Part shown: positions 1 through 7,957 of the stretch, in pieces
Numbering within the stretch: position 1 is the stretch's first letter
Layout: each line of letters starts with the position of its first letter
NCBI GenBank assembly: GCA_043816955.1
Contig: JBDRHL010000227.1
Span: 1-45,245, forward strand
Length of the DNA stretch: 45,245 nucleotides
Reading direction: 5' to 3'
From: JBDRHL01 sp043816955
GTDB taxonomy: Bacteria > Planctomycetota > Phycisphaerae > Sedimentisphaerales > CAYZTY01
Position numbers and translations under genes: made by a program
Notes under the pieces: model-generated
What the model was told of the DNA's origin: nothing
The model's input: the letters and a program-made list of their open reading frames with translations, nothing else
Database searches by the model: none

Positions 1-272
1 TTACACGAATACTATTTACGCTTGTGCCCATAGATCCTCAATCTTACTGAAATGAGTTATACTATTAGGCCTTTGCGGCAATAACAAGGGAAACAGCAAA
101 ACAACAGCACACCACATACTCTGTAATTGTACTACAGTCTCTTAAGAATCCTCACAATGAGGACTTTAAATGTCATGGGTGTTGTGAAGATGGAGCCAAA
201 AAGATAGATTTATTCTTAGATCTCTGTAAAGTCTACTTCAATGATTGTATACAAAGTGGAAAGGTACTTGAT
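1..272. other. left flank with decayed 5' end of a methyltransferase
   Basis: No complete gene is visible here. In the frame of the 273-824 gene the reading frame is open from 69 (in-frame TAG at 66-68). From about 141 the translation looks like genuine methyltransferase N-terminus, with a helix running into 'GKVLDMACGTGY'. None of the codons from 69 to 272 is ATG, GTG, TTG or CTG. The stretch from 1 to about 140 shows no recognisable coding signal, promoter or IS end. Confidence 0.5.
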
Positions 273-824
273 ATGGCTTGTGGTACTGGTTATTTGACCG
301 ACTGTTTTCGTCAAAAAGGTTTCGACGTTCTTGGATGTGATATTTTAGAATCGGCTATATCTATAGCCAAGTCTAAATATCCCGATTGTGAGTTTCAGGT
401 ATTTAATGGACGTTATCCAACTGCCCTTGGGGAAAAGTGTTTTGATATTGTTCACATGCGAGAATTCTACCCCTTTACACGGAGCAGCGATTTTGAGAAA
501 CAAAAGGATTTGATACTGGAGTACTGTCGGCTTGTGAAAGACAAGGGCTTACTGGTTATAATCGGCAGTAATTGGTGCAAGGGGCGCCATATGAACTATC
601 ATAAAATGACCGCTTATTTGAACAAATGCCATAAAGGGCAATTGTGTGCTATTGGGCCCTTTTATGAATCATTGTATAAATTATTTCCATGGAGTAGGAA
701 AAACAAACTTTATATAAAAATTGCCCAACCATTGTGGCGAATAATATGTTTTCTTTTGAGAAAACATCCGTGGAATTATCTTATTATCAGAAAAGCAGAG
801 ATTAAGAGGGACAAAGCCCTGTAA
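273..824 (+). CDS. class I SAM-dependent methyltransferase, probably 5'-truncated
   Basis: The first possible start codon (ATG 273) falls inside the SAM-binding motif I: the translation is 'VLDMACGTGYLTDCF' and the M is within it. Homology-like coding continues upstream to about 141 with no usable start, so the 183-aa product lacks its first strand and helix. The acidic ribose-binding residue is in 'GCDI' (residues 21-24), and 'FDIVHMREFYPF' (about 57-68) fits motif II. The C-terminus is basic, with 'RRIICFLLRKHPWNYLIIRK'-like membrane-proximal character. The next gene starts one base after the stop. It is either a remnant or uses a non-canonical start. The substrate is unknown, probably a sugar or lipid-linked sugar given the locus. 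Confidence 0.6.
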   Translation: MACGTGYLTDCFRQKGFDVLGCDILESAISIAKSKYPDCEFQVFNGRYPTALGEKCFDIVHMREFYPFTRSSDFEKQKDLILEYCRLVKDKGLLVIIGSNWCKGRHMNYHKMTAYLNKCHKGQLCAIGPFYESLYKLFPWSRKNKLYIKIAQPLWRIICFLLRKHPWNYLIIRKAEIKRDKAL

Positions 825-1541
825 ATGAGCAGTTATCTTAAGACAATATATTTTGCGGACGAGTATTCTGAAAAGAGTTATCCGCATAAGTTGTGTTGTT
901 ATATTGCGGAGAATTATTTTTATAAAATGGGAGACGGGGAGAAGACATACTCCGGCAGGCTGCTTGATGTCGGCAGCGGGAAGGGCAATCACTTAGTGGC
1001 ATTTAAGCGGTGCAATTATGAAGTTGCCGGCCTGGATAAGCGTAGTGAATGTGTTGAGATACTGAAGGATTTTACAATAAAGGAATGCGACATAGAGCAT
1101 GAAGGTTTCCCGTATGAAGGTAATTATTTTGACTGGGTGTTTTCCAAGTCTGTTCTGGAGCATGTAACGAATACTGATAACATGATTCGAGAGATACTGC
1201 GAGTATTGAGGCCGGGCGGGCGAGCCGTTCTGATGACGCCCGCATGGGAGTCGCAATACAAGTTTTTCTGGGACGATTATACACATGTAAAAGCCTTTAC
1301 GAGAAAGAGTCTGCAGAATGCGCTGAAGATCAATGGGTACGTAAATGTCAAGGTGTCTTTCTTTATGCAATTACCTTTTATCTGGAAGCATCCTTGTCTT
1401 GTTTTTATTCCCAAACTAATTTCTTTGCTGCCGGATTCCTTAAAGTGGAAAGACCGTGAGCAATCTGAGGCGAATAAATTAATCCGTTTTTCCAAAGAAC
1501 TGATGCTGCTTGCGGCAGCGGAAAAACCGGAAGAATCCTGA
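825..1541 (+). CDS. class I SAM-dependent methyltransferase
   Basis: A Methyltransf_11-type protein of 238 aa. Motif I is 'LLDVGSGKGNH' (residues 47-57), the acidic residue ending beta-2 is D71 ('AGLDK'), and the motif IV region is 'FDWVFSKSVLEHV' (about 102-114), followed by 'EILRVLRPGGRAVLMTP', the usual beta-5 hairpin. The C-terminal third ('FFWDDYTHVKAFTRKSL') resembles methyltransferases of polysaccharide loci. ATG 825 directly follows the stop of the previous gene (TAAATG), so the two are probably co-translated. It would methylate a sugar or glycan; the target cannot be read from sequence. Confidence 0.85.
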   Translation: MSSYLKTIYFADEYSEKSYPHKLCCYIAENYFYKMGDGEKTYSGRLLDVGSGKGNHLVAFKRCNYEVAGLDKRSECVEILKDFTIKECDIEHEGFPYEGNYFDWVFSKSVLEHVTNTDNMIREILRVLRPGGRAVLMTPAWESQYKFFWDDYTHVKAFTRKSLQNALKINGYVNVKVSFFMQLPFIWKHPCLVFIPKLISLLPDSLKWKDREQSEANKLIRFSKELMLLAAAEKPEES

Positions 1542-1550
1542 GGGAGGCAG

Positions 1551-2366
1551 ATGAATAAAATCGGCATTATGCAAGGCCGATTATTGCCGAAGGATGTCAA
1601 AAGGTATCAGGTTTTTCCAGCCGAGAAATGGGAGGAGGAATTTGAGCTTTGCAGAGAGTGCGGATTTTCGGCGATGGAGCTTCTTTTCGATGTTGATAAT
1701 TATAGTTACAATCCCTTGCTGGACAAAGCCGGGAGGGATAAAATTAACAGGCTCTCTGAAGTAACGGGGGTATGTGTTTCATCTGTTTGTGCGGACTTTT
1801 TCAAAAAATACGGACTCTTTGAGAAGAGCCTGCAGGTCAAGGAGGGTAACCTTTTTATGCTGAAGAGATTGATTGAGGCGTGTGAAGCGGTCCGGTGCAA
1901 AAGCATATTGATTCCATTTGTGGAGGGATCCGATATATGCAGCACGAAAGACCGACAAGACATAATTAAGGCTATGGAATTGGTCGGGGGCCTGCTGGAA
2001 AGATATGGAGTAAACCTCTGTTTTGAGACTACACTTCGATGGTCTGAAATATCGGGGCTTATGGAAGAGATCGGCCATACGAACTTAAGGGTTTATTATG
2101 ATACCGGCAATAGTGCGTATTTAAGATATGAACCGGCAGAGGAGATTCGCAGGCTTTCAAAATGGATTGGCGGTGTGCATATTAAGGATAGAGATAAAGA
2201 GGGGAATAATGTGTTGTTAGGCACGGGGCTCGTGGATTTTTCAGCATGTTTTGCAGCCCTTAAAGAGATAGATTACAGAGGCAGCTATATATTAGAAACC
2301 ACAATGGGCCAAGAGCCTGTAGAAACAGCCAGAATGCATTTGAAATTTGTTAAAACCTTTCTTTAG
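1551..2366 (+). CDS. sugar phosphate isomerase/epimerase (AP-endonuclease-2-like TIM barrel)
   Basis: 271 aa with the full set of metal ligands expected for the xylose-isomerase-like TIM-barrel family: E159 in 'CFETT', D184 in 'YYDTGN', H210 in 'GVHIKD' and E249 in 'ILETT'. The N-terminus 'MNKIGIMQGRL' is typical of this family. A good ribosome-binding site (GAGGGAGG) lies just before ATG 1551. It is followed by a CMP-sugar synthetase, an oxidoreductase and NeuB, so it probably makes or epimerises the aldose precursor of a 2-keto-3-deoxy sugar. That role is inference from context; the family is broad (hexulose, tagatose and inosose epimerases). Confidence 0.85.
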   Translation: MNKIGIMQGRLLPKDVKRYQVFPAEKWEEEFELCRECGFSAMELLFDVDNYSYNPLLDKAGRDKINRLSEVTGVCVSSVCADFFKKYGLFEKSLQVKEGNLFMLKRLIEACEAVRCKSILIPFVEGSDICSTKDRQDIIKAMELVGGLLERYGVNLCFETTLRWSEISGLMEEIGHTNLRVYYDTGNSAYLRYEPAEEIRRLSKWIGGVHIKDRDKEGNNVLLGTGLVDFSACFAALKEIDYRGSYILETTMGQEPVETARMHLKFVKTFL

Positions 2367-2396
2367 TCATTATTTATTGTGCGAGGTATACCGGCG

Positions 2397-3143
2397 ATGG
2401 AAGTATTGGCTCTGATCCCAGCCAGAGGCGGCTCAAAGGGAATACCCAGAAAGAATATAGTAACAATCTGTGGTAAGCCTTTGATAGCCTACGCTATAGA
2501 GCAGGCACAGGCTTCGGAGTTGATTACCCGGGTGGTTGTTTCAACTGAGGATGAGGAAATTGCGGAGATTTCCTTAAAATACGGGGCAGAAGTACCTTTC
2601 AGGCGTCCGAAGGAATTCGCCCAGGATTTATCTGCCGATATTGATGTGTTCAGACATGCGCTGCAGTGGCTGAAGGAAAACGAAGGTTATGTGCCGGATA
2701 TTGTGTTAAATCACAGAACCGTATACCCGATCAGGGATGTTAAGGTTATTGACAGAGCCATTGAGTTTTTTATCAATAACCCTGAAGCGGATTCTTTGCG
2801 ATCAGTGCGTTTATCGCTTCAGACGCCGTATAAGATGTGGAAGATTGTCGATAAGTACATGGAGCCTTTGCTGCCGCTGGCGGAATTTACTGAGTCATTT
2901 AATATGCCGCGACAGGTATTACCCAGGGCTTACTGGCAGTTTGGATATGTGGATATGGTCAGGACAGAGGTTATAACCCAAAAAAGGAAGATGAGCGGCG
3001 ACAAGGTTCTTCCCTTTATTATCGAGGATGAAGGGGTGGATATTGATCACGAGGAAGATATAGGTAAAGCGGAGCAGCTTCTCAAAGAAATGCAAAAAGG
3101 TAATGTTCGTTCTTCCAAAAAGGTAACACGGTATTCGGTATGA
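2397..3143 (+). CDS. neuA: acylneuraminate cytidylyltransferase family protein (CMP-sugar synthetase)
   Basis: 248 aa from ATG 2397. The nucleotide-binding signature 'LIPARGGSKGIPRKN' sits at residues 6-20. 'DIVLNHRTVYPIR', 'YWQFGYVDMVR' and the C-terminal 'GVDIDHEEDI' match the NeuA/KdsB-like fold, the last being the metal-binding Asp pair. An upstream GTG at 2379 is in frame, but ATG 2397 has GAGG at a good distance and places the signature at the usual position. It overlaps the next gene by ATGA. It would activate an acidic nonulosonate-like sugar with CTP; NeuB lies two genes downstream. The exact sugar is unknown, so the symbol marks the family only. Confidence 0.85.
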   Translation: MEVLALIPARGGSKGIPRKNIVTICGKPLIAYAIEQAQASELITRVVVSTEDEEIAEISLKYGAEVPFRRPKEFAQDLSADIDVFRHALQWLKENEGYVPDIVLNHRTVYPIRDVKVIDRAIEFFINNPEADSLRSVRLSLQTPYKMWKIVDKYMEPLLPLAEFTESFNMPRQVLPRAYWQFGYVDMVRTEVITQKRKMSGDKVLPFIIEDEGVDIDHEEDIGKAEQLLKEMQKGNVRSSKKVTRYSV

Positions 3144-4177
3144 AGATTCTTATAGTTGGGCTTGGCTCGATAGGACAGCGTCATCTGTGTAATCTGCGTT
3201 GTTTGTTTGGTGATAAGCTGGATATTTTGGCGTATCGGTCGATCGGCCGGAATATGAAAATTTGTGATAATATGACCGCTGAAACCGATGTTGATCTGGA
3301 AAGTATATACAACATCAAAACTTACCTTGACTATGATCAGGCCCTAGAACAGAGGCCGGATGCTGTAATTATTGCAAATCCCACCAAATTACACGTACCA
3401 GCGGCCTTGAAAGCTGCAAACCGGGGGTGTCATTTATTTATAGAAAAACCAATTTCTGCCGGTCTGGAGGAGGTAAATAAATTAGAAAGAATTGTAAAAG
3501 AAAAAGAGCTGATTGTTCTGGTGGGATATCAACTGCGATTTCATTCCTGTCTGCAAACAATCAAAAAGTTGTTAGACCAGAAAAGCATCGGGGAGCTGAT
3601 TACGGTGTACAGTGAATTTGGAGAATATCTTCCGAATGCGCATCCTTATGAAGACTATCGGGCAGGTTATGCAGCCAGAAAGGATTTAGGTGGCGGAGTA
3701 TTACTCTCATTAAGCCATGAATTTGATTATCTGCAATGGCTGTTCGGGATGCCTGTGAAGCTTTTTGCATTGGGGGGCAAGCTGAGCGGGCTGGAAATGG
3801 ACGTTGAGGATACCGGCAGCATACTTATGGAAAGCACAATCAACGGCAAGAGCGTTGCTGTTCATGTACATCTGGATTTTCGTCAAAATCCCGCATCGAG
3901 GACATGCTGTATTACCGGTGATAAAGGAAAGATATCCTGGGATTATTATTCCAACAGAGTTATTCTTCAAGTCGGAGAGAAGAAAGGCTGGGAAACATTT
4001 GATTTCAATCCTTTCGAACGTAATAATCTATTTCTTGAGGAAATGAAATATTTTATAAACTGTGTAAAAACAGGCAAGCAGACGATGGTTGATATCTGCG
4101 AAGGGACAAAAAGTTTGCGCATAGCCCTGGCATCGAAACGTTCTATGCAGACGGGTGCAGTTGCAGAAGATATTTGA
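3140..4177 (+). CDS. Gfo/Idh/MocA family oxidoreductase
   Basis: 345 aa. The Rossmann nucleotide motif is 'VGLGSIGQRH' (residues 6-15), the Gfo/Idh signature is 'IEKP' (101-104) and the catalytic-region 'LSLSHEFDYLQWLFG' follows the GGGV segment. The C-terminal half is the usual alpha/beta substrate domain. It overlaps the CMP-sugar synthetase by ATGA (3140-3143), so translation is coupled. It lies between neuA-like and neuB-like genes, which suggests NAD(P)-dependent oxidation or reduction of the sugar made here, either before NeuB or as CMP-sugar tailoring. The direction and substrate are not determinable. Confidence 0.88.
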   Translation: MKILIVGLGSIGQRHLCNLRCLFGDKLDILAYRSIGRNMKICDNMTAETDVDLESIYNIKTYLDYDQALEQRPDAVIIANPTKLHVPAALKAANRGCHLFIEKPISAGLEEVNKLERIVKEKELIVLVGYQLRFHSCLQTIKKLLDQKSIGELITVYSEFGEYLPNAHPYEDYRAGYAARKDLGGGVLLSLSHEFDYLQWLFGMPVKLFALGGKLSGLEMDVEDTGSILMESTINGKSVAVHVHLDFRQNPASRTCCITGDKGKISWDYYSNRVILQVGEKKGWETFDFNPFERNNLFLEEMKYFINCVKTGKQTMVDICEGTKSLRIALASKRSMQTGAVAEDI

Positions 4178-4240
4178 CGTAAGCCTGTTTCAAATATACG
4201 AAAGTCAGGTTAGTGAAAAACAGAATTCGGGAGAACTTTT

Positions 4241-5110
4241 ATGGACGCTAAAATTAAAGCAGGGAAACATTTTATTGGAGACGGTGAACGTGTTTTTATT
4301 ATCGCCGAGATCGGTATAAACCATAATGGTGATTTATCGATAGCAGAGAAGCTTATTGACATTGCGCATAAGAGCGGCTGTGATGCGGTAAAATTTCAAA
4401 AACGGACAGTGGATGTTGTGTATACAGCAGAAGAGCTTACAAAATTCAGGGAGAGTCCTTTTGGCGATACTAACGGCGACCTTAAGCGCGGACTCGAATT
4501 CGGACAGGCGGAATATGAGGCTATTGATGATTATTGCAGAGAGAAAGGAATAACATGGTTTGCCTCCTGCTGGGATGAAGGGTCGGTTGATTTTATAGAT
4601 CAATTCGATCCGCCTTGTTACAAAATAGCCTCTGCCTGTTTGACCGATGATGATTTGTTGGAATACACGAGGAAGAAAGGCAAGCCGATTCTGCTTTCTA
4701 CCGGCATGAGCACTGTGGATGAAATTGATCATGCTGTGGATGTCCTTGGTAAAGATGATCTGGTCATATATCACTGTACTTCAACGTATCCAGCCAGGAA
4801 TGAAGAGCTTAATCTGCAGGTAATAAAAACACTTAAAGCCCACTATAATGTTCCCGTCGGATACAGCGGCCATGAGGTGGGCGTGAGTCCTTCACTGATG
4901 GCTGTTTGTGCGGGCGCCTGTTCTGTTGAGCGTCATATTACACTTAACCGGGCGATGTGGGGCAGTGACCAGGCAGCAAGTCTTGAGCCGCAGGGACTGG
5001 AGAGAATGGTAAGGGATATTCGTCTTTGGCCAACTGTATGTGGGGATGGTAAAAAGGTAATGTATGAATCCGAAAGGCCTATTGCTGAAAAGCTAAGAAG
5101 GGTAAAATAG
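4241..5110 (+). CDS. neuB: NeuB-like 2-keto-3-deoxy sugar acid synthase without SAF domain
   Basis: Condenses phosphoenolpyruvate with an aldose to give a sialic-acid-like 2-keto-3-deoxy acid (family knowledge). Seen: 'IAEIGINHNGD' (about 21-31), 'DAVKFQKR' (48-55), 'ILLSTGMST' (about 151-159), 'YHCTSTYPA' and 'VPVGYSGHEVG', all core NeuB barrel motifs, and 'VERHITLNR' near the end. At 289 aa it stops right after the barrel. Canonical NeuB is about 340-350 aa because of a C-terminal SAF (antifreeze-like) domain that completes the partner's active site; that domain is absent. The frame ends cleanly with no decayed remainder, so this looks like a natural short form. A 63-base gap precedes it. 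Confidence 0.85.
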   Translation: MDAKIKAGKHFIGDGERVFIIAEIGINHNGDLSIAEKLIDIAHKSGCDAVKFQKRTVDVVYTAEELTKFRESPFGDTNGDLKRGLEFGQAEYEAIDDYCREKGITWFASCWDEGSVDFIDQFDPPCYKIASACLTDDDLLEYTRKKGKPILLSTGMSTVDEIDHAVDVLGKDDLVIYHCTSTYPARNEELNLQVIKTLKAHYNVPVGYSGHEVGVSPSLMAVCAGACSVERHITLNRAMWGSDQAASLEPQGLERMVRDIRLWPTVCGDGKKVMYESERPIAEKLRRVK

Positions 5111-5129
5111 AACACAAGTTATATTCGAC

Positions 5130-7007
5130 ATGAATCAAAAAGTTCTTTTAGTCCAGTTCGTAAGCCGGCAGCTACTCAGGAAAATACGGGTGATTGTGCA
5201 AGCCGAGGAGCCGGCGGTTATTTCTCTTTCCAACGATGCGGCACTGTGGCTAAAGAAAGCGTCTATTGCGTATACGGATTTTGCTGAATATATAAGCAGG
5301 GAAAACTTCAGAAACATAAATGATTTAGCAGTGGAATCTGTGAGAAAGTGGTATAAGCAGGAAGACATATCGGAAGTCTGCACTTTTGAGAACGTCAATA
5401 TGGGGGAGTTTTCTGAACTGTTTCTTACGGGATACTTTATAGAGGTTTTTAAGAAGCTGGTCATCCTCCAAAAGATATATGCTTGTCACCACCCGTCAAA
5501 AATCATTTATTCATCCGGTATCGAGCCTTTTAATATGGGGCTGCCTGAGAATTTGTGGGCACGTGTGATTGATGCTTTTGCGCAGAAAGACAACATCGAA
5601 ACACTGGCTTTACACAGGAGGCACAGGTCTGTATTTATTCTTAAAGAGAAGCTGAAATACTGGCTGGAAAAACACCATCTTCTGCTGCTGGTTCAGGGCG
5701 GAGTATTGCCGAGCGCATTTAGAGTTTACCTGCGATATATTATAAAACGTTTCAAAGGGGAGAAAAATTCCGGAAAGAATATAACGATTTTTGCAGGGCC
5801 TGCAGATTTACTTACCGGCTCAGTAAAACTAATGGATGTGCTGAGGGAAAAGGGCTATTCGGTGAAGGTCCTCGTGCGCGAGAATTTTCAAGCGAGAAAA
5901 TTCTTTTTGAAGCATGCCATTTCAGCAGAGACTTTCACAGAGGTCAGGATAGACAGGCAGCATGAGCAGGAGATAAGGGACAAAATCAAGTGTTTCAAGG
6001 CTGATGCCCGCAATCGGAAGGTCGATATAAAAAAGTTAAAGCCATTTTTCTTTGATGGGATCAACATATGGCCTATCATAGCCGAGCGGATATTTTATGA
6101 GCTCAAATATGTTTATCCCAGGCTCATAGAAGAAATGGGAATTTTTAGTTACATGATTTCAAAAGGGGGCATAAGGTGTATTATTGTTCCCACATCGGTA
6201 TCGCCTGATGCAAGAGCTATTTTGAAGCAGGCGTCGATAGCGGGGATACCAACGGTGGAAATTCAGCATGGCGTAACAAAATGGTCTCCATCATACCTTC
6301 CGCTAATAGCTGACGCTGTTTTTGTCTGGGGGCAAATGACGAAGGACTGGTATATTAAACATGGCGCTGATCCAGGCAGAGTTTTCATCATGGGGCGAAT
6401 CAGTGCAACGAGAAGAAAAGAAGCAGTAATTAATATTGAAAACTTAAAACAAAGGCTTAATCTTCCTCTGAACAAAAAGATAGTACTGGTTGCTACCCAG
6501 CCAGCCATATGCATTGATTCGTTGACCCGATTCAAGGGGAATACGCCGACAATTCAAGCCATTGTTGATGAACTGGCTGAATTGAAGGATGTAACATTGG
6601 TTATCAAGCTGCATCTGAGTGAGAACCTTTCAGATTACAGTGATGTCAGAACAGCACATGGCAATGTGCTTATTACCAAATACGGTGATGCGCAGGATTA
6701 CCTGAAAATCTGTGATGTCCTTATAGTCGGCGACTCGAGTATCGCTATCGATGCGATGATAAACAATAAGCCGGTAGTATATATAAACCTTGAAGGGCCG
6801 GAAGACCTGGTAGATTATCCGCGATACGGAGCTTATCCTGTTTATCACAGGAAAGATATTTTTATGAGTGTTAAAGCTTTTTTATGTAACGGCAGTTCAG
6901 GTTACGATCCGAATAGTATCAGGGAAATGGTAAACTGTGAGGATTCAGAGGCTGTTGAAAAGGCCTTTTATATCATCTCCTCTCTTATGGAAAAAACGGA
7001 GAGTTAA
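5130..7007 (+). CDS. large GT-B-like glycosyltransferase, CDP-glycerol/nonulosonate transferase type
   Basis: 625 aa. The N-terminal ~200 residues are not recognised. The C-terminal half looks like a GT-B fold shared by CDP-glycerol glycerophosphotransferases and surface-carbohydrate transferases: 'GIPTVEIQHGVTKW' (IQHG at about 378-381), 'FVWGQMTKDWYIKHGADPGRVFIMG', 'TLVIKLHLSE', and 'CDVLIVGDSSIAIDAMINNKPVVYIN' (GDSS at about 534). Position directly after neuB makes it the best candidate to transfer the CMP-activated sugar; this is inference. It may belong to the family annotated as surface carbohydrate biosynthesis protein. No signal peptide or membrane span was seen, so it is cytoplasmic or peripheral. 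Confidence 0.65.
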   Translation: MNQKVLLVQFVSRQLLRKIRVIVQAEEPAVISLSNDAALWLKKASIAYTDFAEYISRENFRNINDLAVESVRKWYKQEDISEVCTFENVNMGEFSELFLTGYFIEVFKKLVILQKIYACHHPSKIIYSSGIEPFNMGLPENLWARVIDAFAQKDNIETLALHRRHRSVFILKEKLKYWLEKHHLLLLVQGGVLPSAFRVYLRYIIKRFKGEKNSGKNITIFAGPADLLTGSVKLMDVLREKGYSVKVLVRENFQARKFFLKHAISAETFTEVRIDRQHEQEIRDKIKCFKADARNRKVDIKKLKPFFFDGINIWPIIAERIFYELKYVYPRLIEEMGIFSYMISKGGIRCIIVPTSVSPDARAILKQASIAGIPTVEIQHGVTKWSPSYLPLIADAVFVWGQMTKDWYIKHGADPGRVFIMGRISATRRKEAVINIENLKQRLNLPLNKKIVLVATQPAICIDSLTRFKGNTPTIQAIVDELAELKDVTLVIKLHLSENLSDYSDVRTAHGNVLITKYGDAQDYLKICDVLIVGDSSIAIDAMINNKPVVYINLEGPEDLVDYPRYGAYPVYHRKDIFMSVKAFLCNGSSGYDPNSIREMVNCEDSEAVEKAFYIISSLMEKTES

Positions 7008-7008
7008 G

Positions 7009-7950
7009 TTGGTCAACGGCCCTGAAGTTTCTGTTGTTGTTTCTGCTTACAATCATGAAAAGTATGTTGGCGCTTTGCTTAAAAGCATACTTGGTCAGAC
7101 ATATAAAGATTTTGAACTTGTAATTATTGATGACGGTTCAACTGATTCGACACCTAATATTATCGAGGAATTTGCCAATCGCTATTCCGGCAAGATGCGA
7201 TTCAGCCGCCAGGAGAACAAAGGATTTGTCAAAACAATAAATTCTGCGTTTAAGATGTGCAGAGGCAGGTACATAGCACCGGTTGGTTCGGATGATATCT
7301 GGTTGCCGAATAAATTAGAGGAACAGATTAAAAAATTTAATGAAGACCCTTCGCTTTCACTGGTTTATGCCGATATAAACATCGTAAATGAAGATGGAGA
7401 GGTTTTGTGCAGATTCAACAGGTTTAATAAGCCTTACTGGGGTAAGATTACGGACCGCCTTTTTATTTCGAACTTTATATCCGCCATAACGCCGGTTTAT
7501 AAGAGGGAATTGTTTGAACAGTACGGTTACTGGGACGAGAGATACAATATAGCCAGCGATTACGAATTTATACTGAGGGTGTCTCCGCATATAAAGGTTG
7601 GGTATGTCAATAAGGTCCTGGGGTTATACAGGACTCACGAACATAGCAGCAGCACAGTGAACATCGAAAAGACAGTAATTGAGGGACTGGACGTACGCAA
7701 ACAGTTTTTGGCCTTGCGTCCGGGGCTTATCAAGAGAGGCACTATTCTGCGTGCGTATTCCAATGTGTATTTCAGAATGGCTGAGGCTAACGTGTCCGGA
7801 GGTAACAGGAAGAAGGCCATCAAATATTATATTAAGGCCTGCTGTTGCAATCCGCTGTTTTTGCAGGGGCATATAGGGCTTGTTCTTACCCTGATGGGCA
7901 TAAACTATTACAAGCTGAAACAGGTAATCAAGAAAAAGTTAATGCGTTGA
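7009..7950 (+). CDS. family 2 glycosyltransferase
   Basis: 313 aa from TTG 7009. It begins 'VNGPEVSVVVSAYNHEKYVG', the standard GT2 N-terminus, with 'VIIDDGSTDSTPNII' and the nucleotide-sugar motif 'PVGSDDIWLPNKLEEQ'. 'WDERYNIASDYEFILR' is the usual acceptor/catalytic segment. An earlier in-frame GTG (6937) would overlap the preceding gene by 71 bases. TTG 7009 lies seven bases after GGAG (6998-7001) and just after the upstream stop, so it is preferred. It adds one sugar to the lipid-linked repeat on the cytoplasmic face (family role); donor and acceptor are unknown. Confidence 0.85.
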   Translation: MVNGPEVSVVVSAYNHEKYVGALLKSILGQTYKDFELVIIDDGSTDSTPNIIEEFANRYSGKMRFSRQENKGFVKTINSAFKMCRGRYIAPVGSDDIWLPNKLEEQIKKFNEDPSLSLVYADINIVNEDGEVLCRFNRFNKPYWGKITDRLFISNFISAITPVYKRELFEQYGYWDERYNIASDYEFILRVSPHIKVGYVNKVLGLYRTHEHSSSTVNIEKTVIEGLDVRKQFLALRPGLIKRGTILRAYSNVYFRMAEANVSGGNRKKAIKYYIKACCCNPLFLQGHIGLVLTLMGINYYKLKQVIKKKLMR

Positions 7951-7957
7951 GAGAATT

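Noticed and set aside
6937..7008. Longer start (GTG 6937) for the GT2 gene
   Set aside because: It would overlap the upstream gene by 71 bases and add residues unlike GT2 enzymes; TTG 7009 has GGAG at ideal spacing.
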